This document shows, in pieces, positions 49,398 through 61,520 of a stretch of 64,000 nucleotides of DNA (within the stretch, counting starts at the first letter, position 1; every line of letters starts with the position of its first letter). The notes below the pieces were generated by a model that worked only from the letters and a program-made list of their open reading frames with translations, did not search any database and was not told the origin of the DNA. Source of the DNA: Marsupella aquatica (lineage: Eukaryota; Marchantiophyta); the NCBI GenBank assembly GCA_973895155.1, contig OZ316893.1:3534001-3598000 (forward strand). Reading direction: 5' to 3'. The position numbers and the translations under genes are program-made.

Positions 49398-50873
49398 ACT
49401 CTGTCCTTGTCCCACCTTCGAGTACGATCACCTGAGTAGTGTTAGACCCCGCATAGTGGAGGCTGGTGAAATTTATTTTGGGAATCAATCGAGCGTTTTT
49501 GGGCAGGAAGGTAGGCTCGCCATGGTCGCGTACGAGTACATGACAATTTGGCTGGAAGGGATTGCTAAATGCTAATAGTTCTTTAATATGGGCCAGCGAT
49601 TAGAGCAGCAGCACCTATGACAGCTATGGAAGCAACTTAATAGCCATCCCAAGTTCCCAGTGACAGCCTGACGCAACGAATGCAGTGGCACCACGCCCAC
49701 CTCTGCAGTTCATCATCATTCCGCGAATGGAAGCAGCTTGTCAGCCATCCCAAGTAATTAACCCAAGAAAATGTTTGATTCCAGGGAATACAGACTGACG
49801 CAACTAATGCAGCGGCGCCACTCACACTGCTACAGTAGGCACATGCACTTATTAAAAACTCTTCGAACTGAATGTGGTAACCAGTTTCTTTGATTATAAT
49901 TCAAAATCGGGTTGGGATACTGGCATTGGGTAGGGATACCGGCACGCTGCAGAACAATCTTTTCAGGCTTTCAAGTAGTCATAGTTTAGATAAACTTCAC
50001 AGCATCGAAGTTGCAATCATATTGAATTCAAAAATCCTGTAAGATTCCCCCTTGTATTTTCCCACTTATAATTCGTTTCTGGTCAAGTCGTTCTACGAGT
50101 TCCCAATCCTTCCAGGATGCCTATACTCACCGTATGTATGGGTTAGTAAGCCCTTCCCTGAGTCAATTTCATCTGACTCTTAAAAACTCATTTTTCATCT
50201 CCCTTAATTGTTGGACGTCCAGTTCTTTGACGAACAACTAGGGCGGCATGAAATCCTCTAGTTGCATCGCTCGGCCAATGGATGTGCTACCGATGCACCC
50301 GATTGCCAAGACGAGGACTTTCACAAGGCGTATCCAAACCAGTCAGCGGGAACTCACACCAAAGAATGCTATCCATGTGCCCATGCCAAACAATTGAAAG
50401 AGGATCCAAAATATGAATAGTCGACGTGACTTCAAGATTGAGAAAAATTGTGACAGTTGGAATTCAAGAAAGAAACAGACGTCAGGACATCGACGTTTCG
50501 TAAACTCGAATCCGCCACACCATCACTAATAACCTTGACCTGAGAAGTACAGAATTAAAGCCTGGAGCACGGCCTGAAATTCAAATTGATCCTGACTTTG
50601 GAGGGTTACTTATGAACCGTGATCTGATTGACTTGTGCAAGGGCAAAATGATTGATAGTTCACGGATGTACCTCGCTTGATTGGAGACTACAGGAATTGC
50701 CTAAACTAAACTTTACAGGTAGTGAGGACATTCTTCATACACATGGAAAAGTTTACGAAGGATGGGTTCTTTCCGCGCCAAAAGTTCTTGCCAAAATCTA
50801 CGAAGAAGCCTCTGCAATTGATGAAGAGAGACCCACATCATCAAATCTCTCATTTTGTCAGCGTGCATCTAGG

Positions 50874-51953
50874 CTATCTCTCTTGACAAGTGTTTTCCGA
50901 AGCAGATGCCGTCGACGAAGGTGCAGCGGCGCTTGAGACGTCATCATGCAAGATTCTGTCGCCACACGAGCTCGGAGCCAGCTCATTTGTATTTAGTACA
51001 TGAGAGAAATCGTGGCCTTCCTCCTGAACGTCAGGTAATATCGAAATGCTGACAAAACGCCCGGAGACATCACAATTCTCAGATTTATGGAATCGAGAGG
51101 CATTACTGTTGCCAAGGCTAGCCTGTCGTAATGGAGAATTACACACAATATCACACTTCTCGAGGTCACTCAGACAGCCTTCTCGGGGCAATGGTTCAGG
51201 TGCACTTGGGCAATTCTTCCCCTTCCTCCCGTAACATCTGCCACGAAGAGCTTCGAAACGAGCTTCAAAGCGTTCCAGAACTGAAATTTCCACATGAGGC
51301 TCGAGTGAAGAAGGCTGTTGTTGTTCTTCTTCCATCATGCCCCTGTGCGATTCCTGGGCGACTGAAGCTTGAAAGTTTCTAAGAAGAGTACTCTCTGGTC
51401 GAGCATGTGCATCGGAAGAAGTGGAGAGAACATTGCTTCTGCACAACGGGCAGAACGGGTGTGATTTGAGCCAGCCGTCGATGCAAGCAGGGTGAAACAT
51501 GTGCTTGCAACTGGGCAGGAGCCGGAGCTCCTCTCCCTCCTCGAATTGGCTCAGGCAAACTGCGCACTCCAAGTCCAGCTTCAGTCCTTGAAAGCTCTCG
51601 GCCAAGTACACAACCAGAGGCAGACTTCTAATCGCTTTGACATCAACCGGGCTGCCATCTTTGATCACATCTTCCCACAGTCTAGACCCGCCGGAGGTGT
51701 TATTGTTGTTATTCTGCCGATTCATGTGGGGCCTCATGAACTTTGCAAACACAGCAAATGCTACCACGACAACGAGGGTGAAGCCCAATCCAATGATGAT
51801 GATGGCCACATTGGGCCTCAAGGCTGGAAGCCCCTGATCGTCCCCGATCACAATGCTGCTGTCATCTTGAGGGTAGTCTCTACAACCAGTGCATGAAACT
51901 CTCATGTAACTCCCAGGCCCCGGTACAAGGTCCAAATCAAAATTGTGCGACAT
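50874..51953 (-). CDS. ATL-type membrane RING-H2 E3 ubiquitin ligase, intronless, 359 aa
   Basis: Proteins of this type use a RING-H2 finger to recruit an E2 and ubiquitinate targets from a membrane, typically plasma membrane or endomembrane. One transmembrane helix lies at ~48-70 (NVAIIIIGLGF...). A basic, Asn-rich linker follows (MNRQNNNNNTSGGSR). The RING-H2 ligands are Cys130, Cys133, Cys149, His151, His154, Cys157, Cys168 and Cys171, with spacing C-x2-C-x15-C-x-H-x2-H-x2-C-x10-C-x2-C, as in the ATL family. Trp161 (GWLK), three residues after Cys157, is the usual E2-contact residue. The segment AIRSLPLVVY at ~107-116 is in the place of the family's GLD-like motif. The C-terminal ~180 residues are Ser-rich without a domain. 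The lack of introns is typical of ATL genes. No signal peptide; Cys21 and Cys24 lie in the short N-terminal part. Confidence 0.92.
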   Translation of the reverse strand: MSHNFDLDLVPGPGSYMRVSCTGCRDYPQDDSSIVIGDDQGLPALRPNVAIIIIGLGFTLVVVVAFAVFAKFMRPHMNRQNNNNNTSGGSRLWEDVIKDGSPVDVKAIRSLPLVVYLAESFQGLKLDLECAVCLSQFEEGEELRLLPSCKHMFHPACIDGWLKSHPFCPLCRSNVLSTSSDAHARPESTLLRNFQASVAQESHRGMMEEEQQQPSSLEPHVEISVLERFEARFEALRGRCYGRKGKNCPSAPEPLPREGCLSDLEKCDIVCNSPLRQASLGNSNASRFHKSENCDVSGRFVSISILPDVQEEGHDFSHVLNTNELAPSSCGDRILHDDVSSAAAPSSTASASENTCQER

Positions 51954-52080
51954 CTTGAATGCAGACCTCGAAATCTAGCCTTTTTCACCACCCGCCTATT
52001 TCGCCACTCTCAGTTGAATGCCCGTGAACACCACAAAATGAAAAAATCCCAGTTGATGTTGATCATTATGCATCCGCTTC

Positions 52081-52090
52081 CTATATAAGC
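52081..52090 (-). promoter_or_regulatory. TATA box of the RING-H2 gene
   Basis: On the minus strand GCTTATATAG lies ~130 bases upstream of the ATG at 51953, which would place the transcript start near 52050-52060 and give a leader of about 100 bases. Confidence 0.5.
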
Positions 52091-53439
52091 AACAGTGCCC
52101 ACCCGTCTTGAGCAGAACGAGTTCACCAGGGAGCTCAGTTCACATGAAGCTGCAGAGATTCGCTCATTCAGACTGATAGACGTTGGAAGCGAAGCCAACG
52201 ACAGGGCTGACAGAGAAGACACTTTCTTTACAGAGAGGTTTGCGATTTGGAGGTGGGTAACTGAAAATGAGGTTCTGGGAGAATTGAGGGGACAAGTGGT
52301 GTGAGATCATATGTACGAGAGACTGAGACCAAAGCTCAGCTCTGGCAAGCTATTCAAAGTTCTTGATTGTTCAAGAAAAGAAGTCCGAGAGTAAAAATTC
52401 AGCACCTCACGAGAGAAAGATTCTACCAAACCTCCCTCTGCAATTGACACAGAAAGCCATTCCTCGAATTCAATGCTGCTTCTGCAATGAGATTCACAAA
52501 CAATGTGAAGAGCATCAACAAGAGGAAGAAACTGAATCAAGTCTCCTACTGGTCTTCAACACCAAAGGGAGGAAGCCGAGCAAGATGATAATAAGCTCCA
52601 CACGCAAACTCTTCACAACAGCAGCAGCAGCAGTGTGTCCATTCAGATGGCGACTGCGAGCTCACCAGCTCGTCGCTTCATTCAACAAGAGTCCCAACCA
52701 ATATATGTTTCACCATCACCATGAGTTCTTGGCTCGCCCCAATCACCACATTCCCCTCATTTGTAGAGAAAAAAAAATCAATGTGCCTGTCAATTTCAGG
52801 CCACTACCAACAACAGAAGATTCATATCACTGCATGATCACGGTACGTTCAGGGGCGGACTCCCGCTAACAATCTCAACGAGAAAGGAGGTCGGGACGTT
52901 CCTTTGCATCGGAACTAACAAGGGATTTCCTCCGAGACGAAATTTGTTAGAGGTCTTCTGGACTAATAATAATTGGTCGTCCTCGTCGACGACCCACCGA
53001 AGACCAAACATAGAGAGGAAGCCTACTGAACTGTAGCTACCGCCTCAAACTAACTCAAGTTACAGCCTGAGCCCGCTCTGGTTACGGCCTCGATCCACTT
53101 ACTGCCTCGACCCGTACCCAAACTTCATTAACTACCGCAGTAAAGGCAATTTGACTAACTACTGTAGGAAATAAGGGCCGTTGAGATATTGTGTTGACGG
53201 TCAGGATTTCGATAGAATCCAGGAATATATTGGTTTTGGCGCTAAGAAGCTGCAATAATTTACTACGGGCACTGCCGCCTTACACCACCCTGACAGTACG
53301 GAATTCGAGGCCGTAAAAGAGACGCCATGATTGTGGGCTTTGGACAGAAGGGCGACGACAGGTTTGGTGCCGACACGTACGCTTCTGAATCCTGATAGAA
53401 TAGCCCAATGAACTCTTATAATCCCAACGCCTTCGCCCC

Positions 53440-53562
53440 TCTCTAAGTGCAAACTCCCGGGAACAAGCATCCATGTGCACTTAAATTTACTTTGAGATTT
53501 TTGCCTTTGTAGTTTTGAGTTCGTTATTCGAGCAGCTCATGGGGAAGATTCTTTCCATTTTA
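53440..53562 (+). repeat. Diverged direct repeat, copy 1
   Basis: Shares with 54517-54632 the order GTGCAAACTCCC, GTGTGCACTTAA, TGAGATT, TTTGAGT and GGGGAAGATT. The copies are ~1.07 kb apart with several differences. They could be remnants of long terminal repeats or of a dispersed family. Confidence 0.6.
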
Positions 53563-53994
53563 CTAAATTAAAATAATTAAAATAAAAGTGCCTTAGATGT
53601 AATAGGGTCTTGGTATTTGGGTATCATCTACAATTATAATAAGGGTTCGGGTCTTTTTTGGTCTTTCATCCCCATACAAAAAAGCTTATGGGCGAGAAAG
53701 ATCCATAGCCGTTGGATTTTATTAGTTGTTTTTGCTCACCATTGATGAGAGAAATGTACACCCCTATCACGTATTTGCTTCCCGCTGCCCAGTAATGCCC
53801 TCGGCCAATCCCTATGGGCCTGCCCTCCTTGCACAGTGCAAAGCACTGGCATCAGGCTCGTGGACAATAATAACCCCTCGAGCTCGAGCTCTGATTTTGG
53901 TGACAATAAATCCCACACTACCTTGTAACCAAAATTTCATTATATACTTAGTGCCTCTCTAAGGTTTAGGGCATTATGGGGAACAGTTTTTTAC

Positions 53995-54290
53995 TAGCCG
54001 GTCCCCTTAACTACCCAATTATATTAACATGTCACTCAAATAAAATTAAAAAATACCAACCCATCCCCCATAATTTTGTATTAATATTAAGTCATATATG
54101 GGTTCCCGTAGTGGGCCCGAGGAAGGCTCAGGCTATCCAGTAGCAACTTGCCACATGGTAATGGGAACCCATATACAAGTGAATATTAACCCAAATACAA
54201 ATTAGGGGACACGTTGATAATTAATATTGTTTTGGGAACAGGTGAACAATATTGGGTAATTTGGGGGATTGGGTACTCGGTAAAAGCTGT
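53995..54290. repeat. Long imperfect foldback element
   Basis: An inner pair, TATATGGGTTCCC and GGGAACCCATATA, extends outward through paired TTAATATT, AATTTTGTAT/ATACAAATT and CCCC/GGGG blocks. Weaker matches of ACCCAATTA type continue towards ~54000 and ~54280. Such a structure fits a foldback or MITE-type element with no coding capacity. Confidence 0.6.
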
Positions 54291-54516
54291 TATGGGGATT
54301 AATGTAAAGTCAAAATTTGGAGGGGCTCATTACAAAAAGTTATTTCTTACTTTTGCTAACATGAGTAAAATTAAATATGTTTTAGGCTTTTAAGTGTATT
54401 AAAGTCCTATTACTAGAGCATTATGGGCACAAGTAGCCACTAGAACTCAAGCTCACTCTAGTTGGTGAGGGGGAGGTTGGGGCACTATATCCCACAATAA
54501 TGCAAACTCCCTCTCT

Positions 54517-54632
54517 ACCTAGGTGCAAACTCCCACGAAGAATAATCTGTGTGCACTTAATGCTCTCTGAGATTCGCGTCTTTGTGAATTTGAGTACTTT
54601 GTTTGAGCAACCTTGGGGAAGATTTTTTAATT
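54517..54632 (+). repeat. Diverged direct repeat, copy 2
   Basis: Partner of 53440-53562, same orientation. It lies just downstream of the foldback at 53995-54290. Confidence 0.6.
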
Positions 54633-54767
54633 TTTTAATAATTTTTTTAACACTTTATCCAAAAGGATTTTTTCTATTTTTAAGTACTAGTTGAGCAAAA
54701 ACCAACTCACAAGGGCATGCACATGATTGACCATCAAGCGACCAAGTAATCATTACAAAGAGATACA

Positions 54768-54794
54768 TGGTCACAGCCTATGAGGCTGTGACCA
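54768..54794. repeat. Perfect 12-bp hairpin
   Basis: TGGTCACAGCCT, loop ATG, AGGCTGTGACCA. No U-run or gene end is attached to it. Confidence 0.85.
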
Positions 54795-57700
54795 TAGGGC
54801 CGCATGAAAAGTTCACTACACTCTTAGCCCAAAGGCCCTAGCAGGTATATAGTAGCAGCATGGTTAACCTAACCAAGTTTGCAACTATGGTTACAATCAG
54901 AACTCTAGACCCAAGAGTAAATGTCTCACAAAAATTTAAGAAAATAAAAATTTCTTAGGTCTTTAAACCTTATGGTCCTATTACTCGGGTGTCATTAACA
55001 ATAAGTACCACTCAAAACTCGCAAGCCCTCAGCTCTAAGGAGACATTTTGTAGAGACTTAACTAGGGTTTGCACTATGTCATAAGTACAAAAACTATAAA
55101 TTTGCATCAATCAATAACGTGTACATTGCCTACATACAATGAGCTCTCCTTAAGTGGACATTTTTTGGTCTTCCATCATGGTAAATTGCAAATCTCTCCA
55201 CTAGATGTGATCTTCTTGCTACCGAGGTAAAGTGCCAATGCAAACAGATTTTAACCCAGGTATGTGCACCCCGGGATAATCAACAAGTGTAAGTCAAAGT
55301 AATTGCCTGAGGAATTGTGTGGTTACCCAGGGGTGTTCATAAACACTCATAGAGGGTTTGCACTTACTACCTGTCTTTTTGTGCAGCCCTCTTTGCAGTT
55401 ACAACAAGTGCAATTGATCTAGAAAAGGGAAGAAGGATGCCTTAGCCAGGCGTTTTACTTACTGAGAGTGCATTTAGGAAGCAACTGTAGAACTTTGAGC
55501 ATCATTGTCCTATTAATTAATCGTTTGGACTTCACTCTCTTTGTATTGTCTCGGGACCACACAACATTTAGTAAACTTGCAACAAAGAGAACATTCCTCT
55601 TGTGTTGAGTATTTTTTGGAGTTCTTTTTTGCATTTTGTAAATTGATTAGTCTACAATCTCTTTGTACTAGTACTTTAGGTCCCTTTGTTCACACAATTG
55701 ACAAAGCTCTCTGTGTATTGTGCATCTTTTGACCACCTTTCTTATGTCTTGAATGCATAATCACAAAAGGCAATAATGGAAGTTGTCATCCCCACAAACC
55801 GAAAGAACCGATTTGATACATTGGGATAGACATGCACAGAACTCCTGCTAGCCTGAGAGCCATCTCCCGTGTCATGCCTGGCCCTTAAACTTGAGTACTT
55901 CCAGTCCCTCTCCCCTTGTCCGGAAAAACAGTTGAAAATTATTCGCTTAGTGACCAGTAGCTATCCTAGGTCTTTTAGTGTCATCTGTTTTGGTTTTCTT
56001 GTACTTGCACAATATTGTGCTAAAAAATGGATGTTGTGTTTGAACATTATTTGGCTTTGTGCTTGAATATTGGAGTTGTGGGACGACTCATAATTTTGTA
56101 TCTTTTGTACTCAATGTATAACAGGTTGAGGGCAAAACTGAGACACACTGTCCAAGTACTCTGGGTTAAATAGATGTTGTGTTTGAGTTCAAATATTTTG
56201 AACACAAGGCCATGACAATGTTTGGGGGAAGACAGTAGTACATTACAGGGGAAATAAAACTGTATCTCCTTCATTCACAAAAGTTGATGGTATTTTGAGT
56301 GAGGACATGGAGAAGAGGAATCCAGTGAAACAAACTTCCCTACAAGCATAAGCCAATGTAAGAACTTCGAAGTAACCTACAGTACATAAATCCTAACAAA
56401 TAAAACCACTGCAAACTTTGTGCCCAAATTAATGAAAAACACTTCAACGAACCAAACCAGGAGCACGACTCCCGGTCAATCAAGACCATCCAACCAAAGG
56501 AGGTTCCGAATAGAAATCTTCCACCACAGCAAATGGACGATCATCAGTTCCAAACTGACTCTGCAGCTAGAGTCAGTTTCAGATGTAACGATTCTACATG
56601 TTATCATGGAAATTGGACGAGTAACATAGCTTTGAGAGCAAATAAGCAACTCCTGTACTGGTGATGATGGACCAGTGGGGTTTGTTCCATTTGTGGGCTA
56701 AATCCCTGTACCTTCTATCTTTCTGTAGCGGGTTTAATTTGCCTCTTTCAAGGGGGAAGAAAACATTCAAGAAAAGGGAAAAAATAGCTGGGCCAGTATT
56801 CAGGATGTTGTGGAGAAGTCGATATGACGAAGAAGGTTTTAATACGGACTGCTTTCCCGGATGGCAGAATTTGTCCTTGACAATTACAAGTTTTGCGTTT
56901 GGCTTTTACTGTCAGGGAATGCAAATTTACATTGTCATTGCCCTCTGTAGAAACAGCTGCATTCGACGTCTTGTAGCTATGTTGACGAGATTGTAATTTG
57001 TAGAGCTCCCTGAGCATGACGATGACGATGGTAGAGATAACGAAATGTTCGAGACAACTAGGTTCCAAGTCCTACTTTGGTCTAACCATTGAACTGTCGT
57101 GGGGCTTACGACGAATCACTGTATGTCATGCAGCTGATCTAACTGTGTGCAAGTTGGTTTTCTGGCGTCATGTTGTGCAATTCATTGAGATTGAGTGAGA
57201 TTTCTGCTATTTGTTGAAAGTAGGAGTGCTCTACTTTTTTCGTTTCAGGTTTCCTTTGAAGCACCTGATGGGCTTCCCTCCCAATTTGTATTGTCTATGA
57301 AATTCGTGTGCAACAGTGAATTATATAATATGGATATTTAGAGCATGGGCTTTTACCGAGCATTTACCGAGCAGACAGGCAGACAGCCGCTTCATGATCA
57401 AGTGTGTTCGATGCCCGGTTCGATGAGGGAAGGGCAATACGTTAACCGTAAACTTAATGGGAGTACGAACAAGATGATTCAAACCACACTTTATCGGGCC
57501 ACACAGGTAGTTGCTTTTGTGTCTAGCTGAGGTTTATCTCGGATTACGTTTCTGTCATTGATGTCGAGGAGTAGTTGTGGCTAGAGTAAGTGCGTAGTGC
57601 TCATGTCGAAGTCTACAACCCATTCTTATCCTTTCTTTGTGTATAAATCAGATTCTGTGTGTTGTCGCTTGCAGTCCGACAAATGCAGGGGTGGTGGCCA

Positions 57701-58626
57701 CTGGTGGTGGGGCTGATGTTGGTTCGTCTTGGGAGTTGGATCGGGCACCAAGCCGAAAAAGTTGAAAGGTGTCGCGTGGGTATTGATCACACGTGCTAGG
57801 CACGAATTTGCAATTCCAGCCATATAGTTGCATATTGTTGCTTTTGAAAGCTTTTGCAAATTCAAAGCGATAGAGATTTAGTTATTTAGTTATGGTATCA
57901 TGTCACCCGGTTCGGCGTTTAGAGATTCACAGATTGCTATATGGTGAACACCTTCTACCTTATTTTGTCTTATTAGAAATATGAGTTCTGAATTTTCTTT
58001 TAAATCTGGCCTAGTGTATCATTTCACTTTGTATTGGTTTGAATTTAACAAATTATCTAACCCCTTTAATTATTTCAAGTTTATGATTTTCATTTGATTT
58101 GATATGTTTTATTGTGATAGCTTATCATGTATTTGATGAGATTCTTTTTCTGCCATTCATTCTCTATTACACCAGATGGTCAGACTCACCAGGATGCACC
58201 CAGTACAAACACCAGAGATGCCCTGTAGGTTATATTAGGTTATATGTCCATTAGTGAAAAACTTTCCAAACCTTATGGTTTAGAGGTTAATAGGTGTCAC
58301 CTAAATAGTGAATCTTTCAATAGGGCCTAAAAGTAGAGTACAAAGCTAGAGTATAAAGCTAACATACTTCTCTGTCAAACACAAAATACTATAAGGACCT
58401 CTAGGGTACATCTTACAAGTTATGTACTGTTTTTCACGTAAAAAGTGTGCATTTTTATTTTATTTATTTGATTCACTGTTTTAATGCATTTGAATACTAT
58501 GTTATAATTGCTATTTGATAAACTATTTAAATTAATTGGTAATTTACAAAGGATATAATTGACATTATTGTCAATAAGTTAAAATAGCTGTGTCTTAGAA
58601 CGAACATGCTATATAGAAAATTGTGA

Positions 58627-58702
58627 ATATATATATCACATTGCCCAAGGGCAGAAAACGCCGAACCGGGTGACATGATACCAAAAGCAAAGCAAAGGAA
58701 AA
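58627..58702 (+). repeat. Dispersed repeat, copy 2
   Basis: Contains TATATATCACATTGCCCAAG, then AGAAAACGCCGAACCGGGTG and ACATGATACCAAAAGCAAAG, matching the copies at 20632-20712 and 23041-23148. Confidence 0.6.
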
Positions 58703-59119
58703 GAGGGGAAAGGGCCTTCCGAAGTGAAGTCTTCAGATGAATTTTCCAAATGTGCAGCCTTGACAGCCGTCTTGTTCCTTGTGCTATAACTAAGCTCGGA
58801 ACTGCAGTTGAGTTGTGCTTTGACTTTGGTGCATAACTCGAGTAGTATGTACATGGTCTGTAATTTATAAGTCGATGAACCCACATGCTCTTTCATATGT
58901 CCTCGGTGGGTGAACTGGCACCTCGGAGGACATTTGATATTCGCTTGGTTGTAGAACGCAAACAGTGGAGCATGTTTGAAAGTCTTCTCTGAACAAGTTG
59001 TGGAGATATCACTCCTGAAAGTTGGTTATAAAAGATTTATACTGTCCCATTGGTGTGACTCGTTTAGCTCTTGTCATATACATGGCATCTGCTCATTTGT
59101 GTTTTCTCAGGAACATTAT

Positions 59120-59560
59120 ACTAGCGACCTTTAGTTTGATCAATTCAGCAGCAAGCACAAAACCTCAGGCCTGGACACAATCATCTGCAAGTATAATTGG
59201 TGACCTCCTTTACATGAGTTCTTACCATGTATGAGGTAAAATACAACGGGGTCTCAGATTGTCAGACCATACGAGGTGGTTTAAAATGTAATACCAGTAG
59301 CGTTTAGTTCGATCAATGAAGCACCAATCATGGTACCACTGGTATGATTTAGAATTTCTGGTATCGGTAGGGATTGTCTGGTCACAACTGTGTGCAAGTA
59401 TAATGAGTGACCTTTGTATGAGTGATTTTACAATATTATTCAAGTAGCCTTTGGTTTGATCAATTAATCAGCACTGGTGTGGTACCATTGGTTTTGCTTA
59501 AAATTTCTGGTAGGGTACGAACAGCCTGGTCACAAGCGTCCGCGAGTATGATGAGTGACC
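59120..59560. repeat. Three-copy imperfect tandem repeat
   Basis: Units at about 59125-59215, 59300-59420 and 59445-59570 share TTTRGTTTGATCAAT, a GCA-rich stretch, CTGGTCACAA-C (first copy CTGGACACAATC), GCAAGTATAAT (or GCGAGTATGAT) and GAGTGACC or GGTGACC. Confidence 0.65.
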
Positions 59561-60452
59561 AGACCATCCGTACCGTTCACAAGGTGTGATATGTTTGGCA
59601 ATTCATGCAGAGTCGTCATTTTCCACCGCAGGTTCTGAAGATACAAATGCTTGTGGTGTGAATACGGGAGGCGAAGACTATTGCCTTAGTCTGAGATATC
59701 TCTTGTACTATCTTTGGTATACTAGCCCTCACTGATGAACTGCCTCTTATAGAGGTGCAGAGTTGTGCACCAGCTTAGATTTTGTTGAGAGTGATGGGGA
59801 AACCAATAAGTGAGATTGGAATATATGTTGGCTTTTCAATAGTTCTTTCGCTTTTGATAAGTACAGCTACATGGGACTCTGCTCTTTGCCAATTGCTATG
59901 GTTCACTCATTGGATGTTCGAGGTTCGTAGACATTTGGACTATACTGGGATTTACTGCAAATGCCTGGTTCAATGGCTGGTCATACAAAGTCTGTGGGGT
60001 GTGTATTGTGGTTTGTGTAAGTTCAATATGCATAAGCCCTGGACTCTCCTTTTTGGGGCTTGTAGCATGGTTATCTGAAGACAGGGTTTTCAGAGTTTTA
60101 TCCACCGTGAATGCGACATTTTATCTTCTATGCAGAATTTTCTTCAATTGTGCCATCATATTCAGCGGTTCGGGTCGCCCATCCTTTGTTCATTGATTCG
60201 ATCTTCGTACTGACCTTGAGTATTTAGATCTTGCATTGACAGTACCATGGAAGGTTGCTGCACGCTTCGAGGAAGTGATTCAATAGTCTATTCTTCTAAT
60301 TGGCTTCTTTATGCATGTAGCATTTCTCGCATGTTTTTATTTGTTGTTGTTGGTCACCCACTGTTAAATCACCTCGGTCAGCCAATTCCTGTTCTTTGAT
60401 TGTCCTTGTCGTCTGATCCTAGTTCAGTTTATAACTTGTTGCTATCCTGCAG

Positions 60453-60528
60453 GCTTCCTTCGATAGTAACTGGGGGATTGGATGGAACCATTGTTATCTG
60501 GGAAACGGCGCAGCACTTGCTGGCATAA
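60453..60528 (+). CDS. Possible last exon of a WD40-repeat protein
   Basis: After a good acceptor (CTATCCTGCAG) the frame reads LPSIVTGGLDGTIVIWETAQ and stops at TAA 60526-60528. GGLDGTIVIW matches the core of a WD40 blade (G-x-DGT-x4-W), which would make this the closing blade of a propeller. I could not find further blades upstream, so it may be a remnant. A second frame is also open across the same acceptor and reaches a donor (ATAAG|GTGATT), so the frame choice is not certain. Confidence 0.35.
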
Positions 60529-61267
60529 GGTGATTGGCATTATTGACTTAGTTTTAGTATTTGTTTCTGCGGACGACTATTTCTGTCGAGTAAAATTCCT
60601 GTGTATTGGTCCTTGTTGATTGAAATTTTGTAGGTTTTCCAATTGGGTGATGATCGACAAGGCTTTAATAATTATGTACCTCGCGTTTCCACTGCGCACC
60701 ACATGAAATGACTGTCGACGCCAGATCGGAACCCACAGTTATTTTACTAGTCTACAAGGTCTAGTCTTCCATGAAATGCCTGAGAATTTTATTTCGTGAC
60801 AAGTTATCATCTTGGATTCCGGACTCGAAATTCAACTGCTCTCTGGTCGAAAAACTGGTGATCCATCTCAGCATCAATCTTGGGACACAATTTCCCGACG
60901 CGTCGGGTTATTCATTATTCCTAGCGATCTTTGCCAAACGTTCAAAACTCCAAAATCCTGAATCGTCTAATAATGTTCGAAATTCATTTGTTTGTTGGCA
61001 AGAGAAGCTTCGCAACTCCAGTGAGAGTTCTGCAGGCTCAACGCATATCTTCCGGTAGCAAGATGCAGAACAGAAGGACCAATTTTGGGCCATGATCAAG
61101 CGGATATATCAATCGGTGCAGAGAGTGTACCATACTCCGCTTGTGCGCACCCTTCGAACGGCCTCCTTGTAGACCACATCATTTGATGAGTATAACCAGC
61201 ACCGGCTATTTCCATTGATTTCAAGGCACTATGAGTCTGAGACGCGCAAGATCTCGTCTACTGTGGT

Positions 61268-61520
61268 AAAGTAACTTTGGTGTTGCTTGACTCGTTGAGA
61301 GCTATGCCAGTATGCCACGGTCCAGAAGCATCTCTGGAAGCATAGTTCCCAAGGACCGGAAGGTCGAGGCAATAGACAACCACTCGAACTTGGTTGTGGT
61401 CGAGTAACCCTCGTGTTACTTGATCCGTTGGGAGCTATGCCATGGTCCAGAATCATCCCTGGGAGCATAGTTTCCACATAACACAATGTCGAGACAATTG
61501 ACAACCAATTGGGACTTGGT
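61268..61520. repeat. Two-copy imperfect duplication, about 135 bp
   Basis: Both units carry TTGA(C/T)TCGTTG or its variant, GAGCTATGCCA, GGTCCAGAA, GGGAGCATAGTT or GGAAGCATAGTT, GTCGAG-CAAT and GACAACCA in the same order. Confidence 0.7.

Larger units (their letters stand above)
42449..50873. other. Intergenic, no supportable gene
   Basis: No gene with a recognisable domain. The plus-strand frame 43343-43579, from ATG, gives a 78-aa helical-looking peptide (MAANPPMRLGNLLIELATPQ at its start) and might be a first exon of an unknown gene. Also present are a poly-C run (43995-44012), tandem repeats at 47020-47125, 47164-47304 and 49274-49397, and GC-richer blocks at 45400-45700 and 46480-46700 without known content. 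Confidence 0.45.
51954..60452. other. Intergenic, no supportable gene
   Basis: Holds the ATL promoter at its left end. A plus-strand frame at 52363-52869 lacks an ATG at its start; the first internal ATG opens MIISSTRKLFTTAAAAV, transit-peptide-like, but no domain follows. Repeats and foldbacks at 53440-53562/54517-54632, 53995-54290, 54768-54794, 58627-58702 and 59120-59560 are listed separately. Nothing recognisable is seen in 55000-58600. Confidence 0.45.

Noticed and set aside
52363-52869. 168-aa plus-strand frame upstream of the RING-H2 gene
   Set aside because: No ATG at the start, His/Ala low-complexity runs, and no domain; it may overlap the RING-H2 promoter.
57390-57435. Possible tRNA arm (GTTCGATGCCCGGTTCGATGAG)
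   Set aside because: A T-arm-like GTTCGA occurs, but no acceptor stem, D-arm or anticodon arm could be folded around it. No tRNA gene was found in the window.
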